DNA of 64,000 bases, taken from assembly GCF_010731775.1 (NCBI RefSeq), contig NZ_AP022590.1, positions 5,456,001-5,520,000 on the forward strand, in the 5' to 3' direction. The translations under genes and the position numbers were made by a program. Below the pieces are notes generated by a model. That model did not search any database, was not told the origin of the DNA, and worked only from the letters and a program-made list of their open reading frames with translations. Positions 57,145 through 64,000 of the stretch are shown one piece after another; the stretch's first letter is position 1; every line of letters begins with the position of its first letter. This DNA comes from Mycobacterium mantenii. GTDB lineage: Bacteria; Actinomycetota; Actinomycetes; Mycobacteriales; Mycobacteriaceae.

Positions 57145-59895
57145 CGTCCGCGACTGGACAGCTGGGATGTGCCGGTGGTGGATGCCTGCGATGGCGCTCT
57201 CGGGGCTCAGCCCCGTACCGCCCTCGCGGTGCCGGCGGCGGAGAACATCGCCTACATCATCTACACGTCGGGTACCACGGGAGCCCCGAAAGGTGTTGCC
57301 ATTCCGCACTACAACGTCGCCTGGCTGATCGAGTCACTTGATCAAGCGCTGCCACCGGGGCGCGTGTGGACGCAGTGTCATTCCTCCGCCTTCGACTTTT
57401 CGGTCTGGGAGATCTGGGGTGCGCTGCTGGAGGGTCGGCGGTTAGTGGTGGTGCCGGAGTCGGTGGCCGCCTCGTCGGAGGACTTCCGCGCGTTGCTGGC
57501 CGCAGAAAAGGTCAGCGTGTTGACCCAGACACCGTCATCGGTGGCGATGCTGCCGGCGGAGGGGTTGGAGTCGGCTGCGTTGGTGGTGGCCGGGGAGGCC
57601 TGCCCGACTGAGGTGGTGGAGCGGTGGGCGGCGCCGGGGCGGGTGATGGTCGATGCCTACGGACCGACAGAAACCACGGTATGTGCCTCGATCAGTACGC
57701 CACTGGTCCCGGGTTCGGCGGTGCCGATCGGTTCGCCGATCTCGGGTGCCGCAATGTTCTTGCTGGACAAGTGGTTACAGCCGGTGCCGACCGGTGTAGT
57801 CGGAGAGTTGTACCTGGCCGGTCGCGGAGTGTCCGTAGGGTACGTGCGCCGGGCCGGGTTGACGGCGTCGCGATTTGTGGCCTGTCCGTTCGGCGGGCTG
57901 GGAACACGGATGTATCGCACCGGCGACCTGGGTCGGTGGGGTGATGACGGGCAGGTGCAATACGTTGGGCGCGCCGATGAGCAGGTCAAGATCCGCGGTT
58001 ACCGCATCGAACTCGGCGAGGTGCAGGCGGCATTGCTTGCGCTGCAGGGGATCGATCAGGCGGTGGTGATCGCCCGCGAAGACAGGCCCGGCGACAAACG
58101 GCTGGTGGGCTACATCACCGGGACCGCCAACTCTGCCGAGATCCGCGCTCAGCTGACCAACCGGCTCCCGCCCTACATGATCCCGACCACGGTGATGGTG
58201 CTGGAGACACTGCCGCTGACACCCAACGGCAAACTCGACACCCACGCCCTGCCGGCACCCGAATACCAGGATGCCGACCGCTACCGCGCCCCGGCCAGTC
58301 CTCTCGAGGAAACCCTGGCCGGCATCTACGCCCAGGTACTCGGGCTCGAGCGCGTCGGGGTCGACGATTCCTTCTTCGATCTCGGTGGCGACTCGCTGTC
58401 GGCGATGCGCCTGATCGCCACCATCAACACCAGCCTGGATGCCGACTTGGCGGTGTCCACCGTGTTCCACGCGCCGTCGGTGTCATGCCTGAGTCAGCAG
58501 TTGGAGAGCGATGGCGGCTCGATGGAAGCAACCCCGCTTACCGGCCCCAGCTTTGCGTCCGTGCACGGCCGCAACGCCGTTGAGGTCTACGCGGGCGATC
58601 TCACGTTGGACAAGTTCATCGACGCCGCAACCCTGAACGGCGCGCCGACGCTGCCCGGACCGAGCGCCGAGGTGCGGACAGTCTTGCTGACCGGGGCGAC
58701 CGGTTTCCTTGGGCGGTATCTGGCCCTGCAGTGGCTCGAGCGCATGGAATCGGTCGGCGGCATCCTGATCTGTCTGGTGCGAGCGGAGTCCAACGAAGAT
58801 GCGCGGCGGCGTCTGGAAAAGACGTTCGACAGTGGCGACCTGAAACTATTACGCCACTTCCAGGAGTTGGCTGCCGATCATCTGCAGGTCATTGCCGGCG
58901 ACAAAAGCGAGGCGAACTTGGGCGTGGACGAGCAGACCTGGCAGCGGCTGGCCGCCACCGTCGATCTGATCGTCGATCCCGCGGCCGTGGTCAGCAGCGT
59001 TCTGCCCTACGCCGAGCTGTTCGGGCCCAACGTAGTGGGGACCGCCGAACTGATCCGGTGCGCTCTCACTACGAAGCTCAAGCCTTACATCTACGTGTCG
59101 ACGGCCAACGTGGGCGACCAGATTGAGCCGTCGGCGTTCACCGAGGATGCCGACATCCGCGTCATCAGCCCCGCGCGGATCAACAACGGCGGCAACGTCA
59201 ACGGCTACGGAACCAGCAAATGGGCCGGCGAGGTGCTGCTGCGCGAGGCCAACGACCTGTGCGGGCTGCCGGTCACAGTGTTCCGTTGCGGCATGATCCT
59301 GGCCGGCACCACTTATGCGGGTCAGCTGAACGTGTCGGACATATTCACTCGGATGGTGCTGGGCCTGGTAGCCACCGGCATAGCGCCGACTTCGTTCTAC
59401 CCCGTTGGCGCCCAAGGTAATCGGCGACGGGAACACTTTGACGGGTTGCCCGTCGAATTCGTCGCCGAGGCGATCACCACGCTGGGTGCTCGGGCAATCG
59501 ATGGGTTCGACACCTATCACGTGATGAATCCGCATGACGACGGCATCGGAGTCGACGAGTACGTCGACTGGTTGATCGAGGCCGGTTACCCGATCGAGCG
59601 CATCGATGACTTCGGGGAGTGGTTACAGCGGTTTGAGACCGCCCTGCGTGCCCTGCCGGAACGACAGCGTCAGCACTCGCCGCTGTCGGCGTTGCCGTTG
59701 CGAAACTCCAATCATTCGATCGAATTTCGGCCGGCACGACCGGCGCGCGGCTTCCTCGCGTCGGCCGACCGATTCCGTGCTGCGGTGCAAGAGGCGAAAG
59801 TCGGCCCTGACAAGGACAGCCCGGACATCCCGCACGTCTCGGCACCGATCATCATCAAATATGTGACCGACCTACAGCGGCTCGGATTGCTTTAG
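55732..59895 (+). CDS. NRPS segment 5: C6(part)-A6-T6-reductase
   Basis: NRPS protein resumes near 55907 ([17 protein letters not shown]). Between 56250 and 56288 three single-base losses scramble about 12 residues but restore the frame. A6 ([12 protein letters not shown]) and T6 ([12 protein letters not shown]) follow. The C-terminal 400 residues are a NAD(P)H thioester reductase: [13 protein letters not shown], Tyr-Lys motif [24 protein letters not shown]. It closely resembles the reductase domain of carboxylic acid reductases such as FadD9, so release is as an aldehyde, or an alcohol after a second reduction. Stop at 59895. Confidence 0.88.
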   Translation: MIWLPRAHYGQRFSVSPTMSMCWWWWCTISRLMAGRWGRWCAIWASPMPAGAPGARRGALAVQYADYTLWQRTQLGDLADPDSRINAQLAYWQDALAGMPERLELPTDRPYPLVADYVGAAVAVGWPAQLQQRVARVAREHNATSFMVVQAGLAVLLSKLSASSDVAVGFPIAGGVIQHSMSWWVFVNTLVLRVDLAGDPSVAEVLGQVRRRSLAAYEHQGVPFEVLVERLNPTRSLTHHPLVQVLLAWQNNGTPELGLGDVQVTPLPVDTHTARVDLVFSLSEQWDEAGAPAGIDGTVEFRTDVFDAASIEVLVERLRRVLIAMTADPTRRLSSIDVLDAAERARLNEWGNRAVLTRPAPARVSVPVLFADQVGCAPEAIALSFQGRSMTYRELDESSNRLAYLLCDYGAAPGQCVALLFPRCAQAIVAMLAVLKTGAAYVPIDPALPDARIDFMLTDATPIAAITTTDLRPRLDSWDVPVVDACDGALGAQPRTALAVPAAENIAYIIYTSGTTGAPKGVAIPHYNVAWLIESLDQALPPGRVWTQCHSSAFDFSVWEIWGALLEGRRLVVVPESVAASSEDFRALLAAEKVSVLTQTPSSVAMLPAEGLESAALVVAGEACPTEVVERWAAPGRVMVDAYGPTETTVCASISTPLVPGSAVPIGSPISGAAMFLLDKWLQPVPTGVVGELYLAGRGVSVGYVRRAGLTASRFVACPFGGLGTRMYRTGDLGRWGDDGQVQYVGRADEQVKIRGYRIELGEVQAALLALQGIDQAVVIAREDRPGDKRLVGYITGTANSAEIRAQLTNRLPPYMIPTTVMVLETLPLTPNGKLDTHALPAPEYQDADRYRAPASPLEETLAGIYAQVLGLERVGVDDSFFDLGGDSLSAMRLIATINTSLDADLAVSTVFHAPSVSCLSQQLESDGGSMEATPLTGPSFASVHGRNAVEVYAGDLTLDKFIDAATLNGAPTLPGPSAEVRTVLLTGATGFLGRYLALQWLERMESVGGILICLVRAESNEDARRRLEKTFDSGDLKLLRHFQELAADHLQVIAGDKSEANLGVDEQTWQRLAATVDLIVDPAAVVSSVLPYAELFGPNVVGTAELIRCALTTKLKPYIYVSTANVGDQIEPSAFTEDADIRVISPARINNGGNVNGYGTSKWAGEVLLREANDLCGLPVTVFRCGMILAGTTYAGQLNVSDIFTRMVLGLVATGIAPTSFYPVGAQGNRRREHFDGLPVEFVAEAITTLGARAIDGFDTYHVMNPHDDGIGVDEYVDWLIEAGYPIERIDDFGEWLQRFETALRALPERQRQHSPLSALPLRNSNHSIEFRPARPARGFLASADRFRAAVQEAKVGPDKDSPDIPHVSAPIIIKYVTDLQRLGLL

Positions 59896-59930
59896 GCCGC
59901 TTGAGGACGTTCGCATACGGCTATTTCGCG

Positions 59931-61181
59931 TCACGAATCAAGCTTCGCCAGAGCGGCATCGGCAATGGCGAATACTTCATCAGCGTCATAGAGGTCCCTG
60001 GCGAATGTGACATTGCCGGTGAGGCGGCCGTGCAACCTGAATACAGTGAAAAGAACCGTTTGGGATTTGGTGGTGCCGGTGCCGGACTCGACCTGAGCGC
60101 AGATTGCCGGAGATTTGATGCTACCGATGTTTGTCACGGCGCAGGAAACGTCCTGAAACGGTCCGCGGTGCAGGACAGGAAGCGACGCAGCACGGGCACC
60201 GGTTCTTAAAAGTTTCTGCTGGTTAGCGGACAAGAAACCGATGACCCGGGTGAGCCAGTAATCGATTCCCCAGCGAAACCAGCGAAATTGCCGGGCGACC
60301 TGTGAATGCAGCGGCGCTCCGCGCCGCAATTGCACAGACAGGCTGCCGGTGAAATTGCCGGGTACGGTATGTGGCAAACCGGGTGAATAGCGGGCGAGAT
60401 CGGTGGGGACGGCGATACAGACGCGCGATTTCTCGGGGTGGGCCGAGAGCATTGCTTCGCCGACCGCGAGGCAAACGTATTGGTGAAGCGAGAGACCAAG
60501 GGCGTGGGCCTTGTCCAGGATCCGAGTCGTCTCCTGCTCAGAGAATCGATACGTCCGGGACGCGTAGCCCTTATCGTGGGGAATCGGCGTCTTGCCATGG
60601 GTGAGGTCGACTGTTTTGCGGGCTTGCTTCAGACCCGCCCTTGCGAGAAAGCTGAGGAAATAGAACGGCAACAGAGTCAGTCCGACTAGAGGGGCGGTGG
60701 AATGGAAGCGGCCCGCTGTATGGTCCGCTTTCTGGTCAACAGTGGCGCATTCACCGTCGGTGGTGGCGAGCCAATATTCGATCCACTGCAGGGCGCCGCG
60801 TCCGCTGGTGAACGCGTGGCTCATCTGGAAGCAGACTTCCCTATCCCCGACCCGCGAGACCTGAATGGGTAACGGGGGCCGCAGGGCATGAGCGGGCAAA
60901 AGTAATTCCTCGAAGGAGAATGGCTGTGAGAAGTGTGCGCGCTGTTGGTCGAGGGCGGCGGTGAGCTCGGCAGAATCGACAGATTCCCACGAATAGGACT
61001 TACCAATAGGTTTGAGGCCTACTTGTAAGGCAGCGTTTCGCCGCACCAGAGATTCGTAGGAAGCCCACAAGCGATCGGGATCGTAGTCTTCGCGAAATTT
61101 GACCACGAATGCGATGTCTTCGCCACGCAGTACCGGCTCCAGTGCGTGGATGAGCAAGCTGCCAACACGGCCTACGTCCAT
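59931..61181 (-). CDS. Condensation-like acyltransferase (PapA/WES-like), degenerate active site
   Basis: A 416-residue protein of the CoA- or carrier-dependent acyltransferase fold shared by NRPS C domains and PapA proteins. The usual HHxxxDG motif appears as SHAFTSG (MSHAFTSGRGALQWIEYW), keeping the second His but with Ser for Asp. Later LHQYVCLAVGEAML and VPTDLARYSPGLPHTVPGNFTGSL match the C-terminal half. Start ATG 61181 has GGAGAG 5 bases upstream; the frame stays open to 61496 but that part is poor in family features and contains a hairpin. It is convergent with the NRPS, 35 bases away. It may esterify the lipopeptide or another lipid. Confidence 0.75.
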   Translation of the reverse strand: MDVGRVGSLLIHALEPVLRGEDIAFVVKFREDYDPDRLWASYESLVRRNAALQVGLKPIGKSYSWESVDSAELTAALDQQRAHFSQPFSFEELLLPAHALRPPLPIQVSRVGDREVCFQMSHAFTSGRGALQWIEYWLATTDGECATVDQKADHTAGRFHSTAPLVGLTLLPFYFLSFLARAGLKQARKTVDLTHGKTPIPHDKGYASRTYRFSEQETTRILDKAHALGLSLHQYVCLAVGEAMLSAHPEKSRVCIAVPTDLARYSPGLPHTVPGNFTGSLSVQLRRGAPLHSQVARQFRWFRWGIDYWLTRVIGFLSANQQKLLRTGARAASLPVLHRGPFQDVSCAVTNIGSIKSPAICAQVESGTGTTKSQTVLFTVFRLHGRLTGNVTFARDLYDADEVFAIADAALAKLDS

Positions 61182-61538
61182 ATCGCTCTCCAGGTTGATC
61201 GGCAAAGCGCGCACGATGGCTTTTAAGCGTACCGGCTCATCAGGCCCAGTTGAGAACTCTTGGTATACCTCAAAATATGGGCCGGTCGGCCCGCCCCGGG
61301 CCGTGAATACCTGACCGCTACGGCTTCCGAACGGATGGTGTTCCACGACTGGGGCCGACCACCATGGTGCAGCCGGTTCACCGACTCGGTGTCGGTGAAC
61401 CGATGCTTGCGCGCGGGCGCGCCACCAAGCGTCCCGGTCGCTTCCGAGAATGCGGTTTCCACTTTTCGGAAACCTGTTATACGGTTCAGTGAGCAATATT
61501 CTGTTGGCGGATTGTGGACGATCCTGGAGGATCCCTCG
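61182..61538. promoter_or_regulatory. Intergenic region with perfect inverted repeat
   Basis: This region separates the divergent acyltransferase and DUF35 genes. At 61374-61402, CGGTTCACCGA is followed by a 7-base spacer and its exact complement, an 11-bp stem. No T-run follows, so an operator or RNA hairpin is more likely than a terminator. CTGGAGG at 61524-61530 is the ribosome site of the DUF35 gene. Confidence 0.6.
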
Positions 61539-61952
61539 ATGCAGAAGGCACTTGCCCCCGAGATCTCTACCTGGCCCGATGAGAGCCCGCAGCTGATCGG
61601 CAGCCGATGCGGCAGCTGTGATGCCACCACCTTCCCGGTGCAGCAGTGGTGCCCGCGGTGCAGCGCCGGCGAGATGTCCGAGGTGCTGTTGCCCCGCCGC
61701 GGGACGCTGGTGGCGTGGACCACCCAGGGCTTCCCGCCCGGAGCCCCCTATGCCGGCCCGACCGGCAAGGACTTCGTGCCGTTCGGCGTCGGGTTGGTCC
61801 AGCTCGACGACGTCATCCGCGTCGAGGGCCGGCTGACCGAGAACGACCCGGCCAAGCTGCAGTTCGGGCAGGAAGTCGAGCTCATCATGGTGCCGCTCAC
61901 CACCGACGACGAGGGCGCCGAGATTATGACCTTCGCGTTCCAGCCGGTCTAG
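61539..61952 (+). CDS. Zn-ribbon/OB-fold protein (DUF35)
   Basis: A 137-residue DUF35 protein. Its N-terminal zinc ribbon is CGSCDATTFPVQQWCPRC (two CxxC pairs) and the rest is an OB fold (GTLVAWTTQGFPPG, GVGLVQLDDVIRVEGRL). DUF35 proteins pair with thiolase-like partners; in sterol side-chain breakdown they form an aldolase with Ltp2-type thiolases. The next gene, 76 bases on, is such a thiolase, so the two probably form one complex. ATG 61539 follows GGAGG. Confidence 0.92.
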   Translation: MQKALAPEISTWPDESPQLIGSRCGSCDATTFPVQQWCPRCSAGEMSEVLLPRRGTLVAWTTQGFPPGAPYAGPTGKDFVPFGVGLVQLDDVIRVEGRLTENDPAKLQFGQEVELIMVPLTTDDEGAEIMTFAFQPV

Positions 61953-62028
61953 ACGGACCTATGGCGATCGCGAGGGCGGCGCAGCCGGGCGAAGCGGGTC
62001 GCCACCATCTATCCAGGGAGGATTTGAG

Positions 62029-63174
62029 ATGACCAACGACGTCGCCATCATCGGCGTGGGCCTCCACCCGTTCGGCAGGTTCGAAAAGACCGCGATGCAG
62101 ATGGGCGCCGAGGCCGTGCAGCTCGCGCTCAAGGACGCCGGCGTGGACTGGAAGGACATCCAGTTCGGCTTCGGCGGCAGCTACGAAGTCTCCAATCCCG
62201 ACGCGGTGACCCGCCTGGTCGGCCTGACCGGCATCACGTTCACCAACGTGTTCAACGCCTGCGCCACCGCGGCCAGCGCGATCCAGCAGACCGCCGACAC
62301 CATCCGGCTGGGCAAGTACGACATCGGCATCGCCATCGGACTCGACAAGCATCCGCGCGGCGCGTTCACCGATGACCCCGCCAAGCTGGCGCTGCCGCAG
62401 TGGTACGCCAACAACGGTCAGTTCGTCACCACCAAGTTCTTCGGGATGAAGGCCAACAAATACATCCACGACCACAACATCTCGCAGGAGACACTGGCGC
62501 GGGTGGCCAACAAGAACTTCCGCAATGGTGCGCTGAACCCGAATGCCTTCCGGCGCAAGGAGATCTCCGTCGAGGAGATCCTCAACTCGCCCGCGCTCAA
62601 CTACCCGCTAACGCAGTACATGTTCTGCGCGCCCGACGAGGGCGCCGCCGCGGTCATCATGTGCCGCGCGGATATGGCCGAGAAATTCACCGACAAGCCG
62701 GTCTACGTGCGCGCCTGCGAGATTCGGACCCGGCGCTTCGGTGCCTACGAGGTGCACGCCACGTCGGCGCCGCTGGACGAGGACGCCTCACCGACGGTGT
62801 ATGCCGCCAAGGCGGCCTACGAGGCTGCCGGTATCGGCCCGGAGGACATCGACGTCGCGCAGCTGCAGGACACCGACGCCGGCGCCGAGGTGATCCACAT
62901 GGCCGAGACCGGTCTGTGCGCCGACGGCGAGCAGGAGAAGCTCCTGGCCGACGGCGCCACCGAGATCCACGGCTCGATGCCGGTCAACACCGACGGCGGG
63001 CTGATCGCCAACGGCGAGCCGATTGGCGCGTCGGGACTGCGGCAGGTGCACGAACTGGTGCGGCAGTTGCGCGGTGAGGCGGGGGAGCGTCAGGTACCCG
63101 GCGACCCGCGTGTCGGTCTGGCCCAGGTGTACGGCGCGCCCGGCACCGCATCGGCGACCATTCTGTCGCTTTAA
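62029..63174 (+). CDS. Thiolase-fold lipid-transfer protein (SCP-x/Ltp type)
   Basis: A 381-residue thiolase superfamily protein (DVAIIGVGLHPFGRFE). The nucleophilic Cys position is NVFNACATAASAI. Motifs GLIANGEPIGASGLRQVHEL and VYGAPGTASATILSL close the fold. Such proteins, coupled to a DUF35 partner, catalyse thiolytic or retro-aldol cleavage of branched acyl-CoAs. ATG 62029 follows AGGGAGGATTTG. It is convergent with the helicase gene, 16 bases away. Confidence 0.92.
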   Translation: MTNDVAIIGVGLHPFGRFEKTAMQMGAEAVQLALKDAGVDWKDIQFGFGGSYEVSNPDAVTRLVGLTGITFTNVFNACATAASAIQQTADTIRLGKYDIGIAIGLDKHPRGAFTDDPAKLALPQWYANNGQFVTTKFFGMKANKYIHDHNISQETLARVANKNFRNGALNPNAFRRKEISVEEILNSPALNYPLTQYMFCAPDEGAAAVIMCRADMAEKFTDKPVYVRACEIRTRRFGAYEVHATSAPLDEDASPTVYAAKAAYEAAGIGPEDIDVAQLQDTDAGAEVIHMAETGLCADGEQEKLLADGATEIHGSMPVNTDGGLIANGEPIGASGLRQVHELVRQLRGEAGERQVPGDPRVGLAQVYGAPGTASATILSL

Positions 63175-63190
63175 ATCGCTGAGCTTCAGG

Positions 63191-64000
63191 TTAAATCGCC
63201 GGACCCAGAAGATCGTCCGCGTCGCGGATGACGTAGCCGTAGCCCTGCTCGGCCAGGAAGCGCTGCCGGTGCGCGGCGTACTCGGCGTCCAGGCTGTCGC
63301 GCGCCACCACGGAATAGAAGATGGCGCCGCCACCGTCGGACTTGGGCCGCAGCAGCCGGCCCAGCCGTTGCGCCTCCTCTTGGCGTGATCCGAATGTTCC
63401 CGAGACCTGCACTGCCACAGAGGCTTCCGGCAAGTCGATGGAGAAGTTGGCGACCTTGGACACCACCAAAGTGGACAGCTCGCCGCGGCGGAAGGAGTCA
63501 AAGAGTTCTTCGCGTTCCTTGGTGCGGGTGGATCCCTGGATCACCGGGGCGTTCAGCTCGGCACCGAGTTCGTCGAGCTGATCGAGATAAGCGCCGATCA
63601 CCAGGGTCTGTTCGCCAGGATGCTTTGCCAGGATCGATTTGACCACAGCGATTTTGGTGTGCACCGTCGAGCACAGCTTGTAGCGCTCGTCGGGTTCGGC
63701 GGTGGCGTAGATCATCCGCTCGTTGTCGGTCATGGTGACCCGCACCTCGACGCACTCGGCGGGCGCGATCCATCCCTGCGCCTCGATGTCCTTCCATGGC
63801 GCGTCGTAGCGTTTCGGGCCGATCAGGGAGAACACGTCGCCCTCGCGGCCGTCCTCGCGGACCAGCGTGGCGGTCAGGCCCAGGCGCCGCTTGGACTGCA
63901 GGTCGGCGGTCATCCGGAACACCGGCGCCGGCAGCAGGTGGACCTCGTCGTAGATGATCAGTCCCCAGTCGCGGCTGTCGAAGAGCTCAAGGTGCCGGTA
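63191..64000 (-). CDS. ercC3: XPB/ERCC3-type DNA helicase, 5' end outside window
   Basis: The C-terminal 269 residues of an XPB-family superfamily-2 helicase (Rv0861c). The window edge falls just before the DEVH box (IIYDEVHLLPAP). Motif III LGLTATLVREDG, motif V (VVSKVANFSIDLPEA) and motif VI QRLGRLLRPK follow. The enzyme is an ATP-dependent 3'-5' helicase implicated in DNA repair. In M. tuberculosis it is next to fadB; here 28.6 kb separate them. The N-terminus lies beyond base 64000. Confidence 0.95.
   Translation of the reverse strand, partial: YRHLELFDSRDWGLIIYDEVHLLPAPVFRMTADLQSKRRLGLTATLVREDGREGDVFSLIGPKRYDAPWKDIEAQGWIAPAECVEVRVTMTDNERMIYATAEPDERYKLCSTVHTKIAVVKSILAKHPGEQTLVIGAYLDQLDELGAELNAPVIQGSTRTKEREELFDSFRRGELSTLVVSKVANFSIDLPEASVAVQVSGTFGSRQEEAQRLGRLLRPKSDGGGAIFYSVVARDSLDAEYAAHRQRFLAEQGYGYVIRDADDLLGPAI

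Larger units (their letters stand above)
39698..59895 (+). other. Six-module NRPS with terminal reductase, whole locus
   Basis: Read through six frame breaks, this is one gene: C-A-T six times, then a thioester reductase (R). Approximate domains: C1 39698-41020, A1 41070-42515, T1 42540-42760, C2 42785-44110, A2 44215-45655, T2 45680-45900, C3 45925-47255, A3 47355-48835, T3 48870-49080, C4 49105-50435, A4 50540-51980, T4 52010-52225, C5 52250-53615, A5 53695-55135, T5 55165-55380, C6 55405-56735, A6 56830-58260, T6 58300-58500, R 58560-59895. No E, MT or TE domain is seen. Missing bases (2 at 45761-45772, 1 at 48863, 1 at 50283, 1 at 50558, 5 at 55904, 3 at 56250-56288) sum to 13; adding them gives 20,211 bases, 6,737 codons. 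The predicted product is an N-acyl hexapeptide aldehyde or alcohol. The five open frames are listed separately. Confidence 0.85.

Noticed and set aside
42500..58500. Hidden epimerisation domains between T and C
   Set aside because: Each T domain passes within about 30 residues to the [17 protein letters not shown] start of the next C domain, so there is no room for an E domain.
39698..59895. Assigning the NRPS to glycopeptidolipid synthesis (mps/pst)
   Set aside because: Module number and the lack of epimerisation domains differ from the known GPL synthetases, and no GPL tailoring genes (glycosyltransferases, mmpL, gap) are nearby.
61182..61496. N-terminal extension of the condensation-like acyltransferase by 105 residues
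   Set aside because: The added part has no family pattern, covers a perfect inverted repeat, and ATG 61181 has a better ribosome site. It remains possible.

Overview
The window is GC-rich DNA from a Mycobacterium, most likely a slow grower. It carries a full mce operon (yrbEA-yrbEB-mceABCDEF). It also carries a block whose order matches the H37Rv genes Rv0853c to Rv0861c: pdc, an SRPBCC gene, far, two more SRPBCC genes, dapC, fadA, fadB and, much further on, ercC3. No rRNA, tRNA, CRISPR array or transposase was seen. The species cannot be fixed by reading alone.

Layout. 1-2070: end of an aldehyde dehydrogenase and a CaiB-type CoA-transferase. 2454-12109: the mce lipid-import operon, with translationally coupled genes from mceA on. 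12167-14273: a secreted protein and two Mce-associated membrane proteins on the other strand. 14456-18013: a small secreted protein, a TetR regulator with a perfect 22-bp palindrome in its divergent promoter, and a four-gene membrane operon (two paralogous integral membrane proteins, a cytochrome oxidase subunit III-like and a subunit IV-like protein) that lacks a catalytic subunit. 18033-25466: P450, TetR, MmpS-like protein, enoyl-CoA hydratase, LpqH-like lipoprotein, amidohydrolase, acyl-CoA synthetase, a conserved protein of unknown function and a Bfd-like ferredoxin. Related GAGAAT/ATTCTC palindromes sit before the hydratase/lipoprotein pair and before the amidohydrolase. 25472-34596: the conserved Rv0853c-Rv0860 block.

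In M. tuberculosis fadB is followed directly by ercC3. Here about 28.6 kb lies between them: a methyltransferase, two F420-type (LLM) oxidoreductases, an FAD monooxygenase with a divergent TetR, a small ABM-type monooxygenase, a giant non-ribosomal peptide synthetase (NRPS, 39698-59895), a condensation-like acyltransferase, and a DUF35/thiolase pair.

The NRPS is the most notable object. Its domains read (C-A-T) x 6 followed by a CAR-type thioester reductase, with a starter-like N-terminal C domain. This predicts an N-acylated hexapeptide released as an aldehyde or alcohol. No epimerisation, methylation or thioesterase domain is present. Three stretches of about 2.4-2.6 kb inside the gene are almost identical. 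Each runs from the C-terminal part of one A domain through T and C into the N-terminal part of the next A domain, so only the substrate-binding A cores differ. This is the signature of A-core exchange or repeat homogenisation.

The reading frame is broken at six places, all inside these three repeats. Eight of the nine lesions are one-base shortenings of a base run. Restoring the 13 missing bases gives one frame of 6,737 codons including stop. The breaks are therefore more likely assembly or polishing errors in a repeat than real mutations, although this cannot be proved from one sequence.
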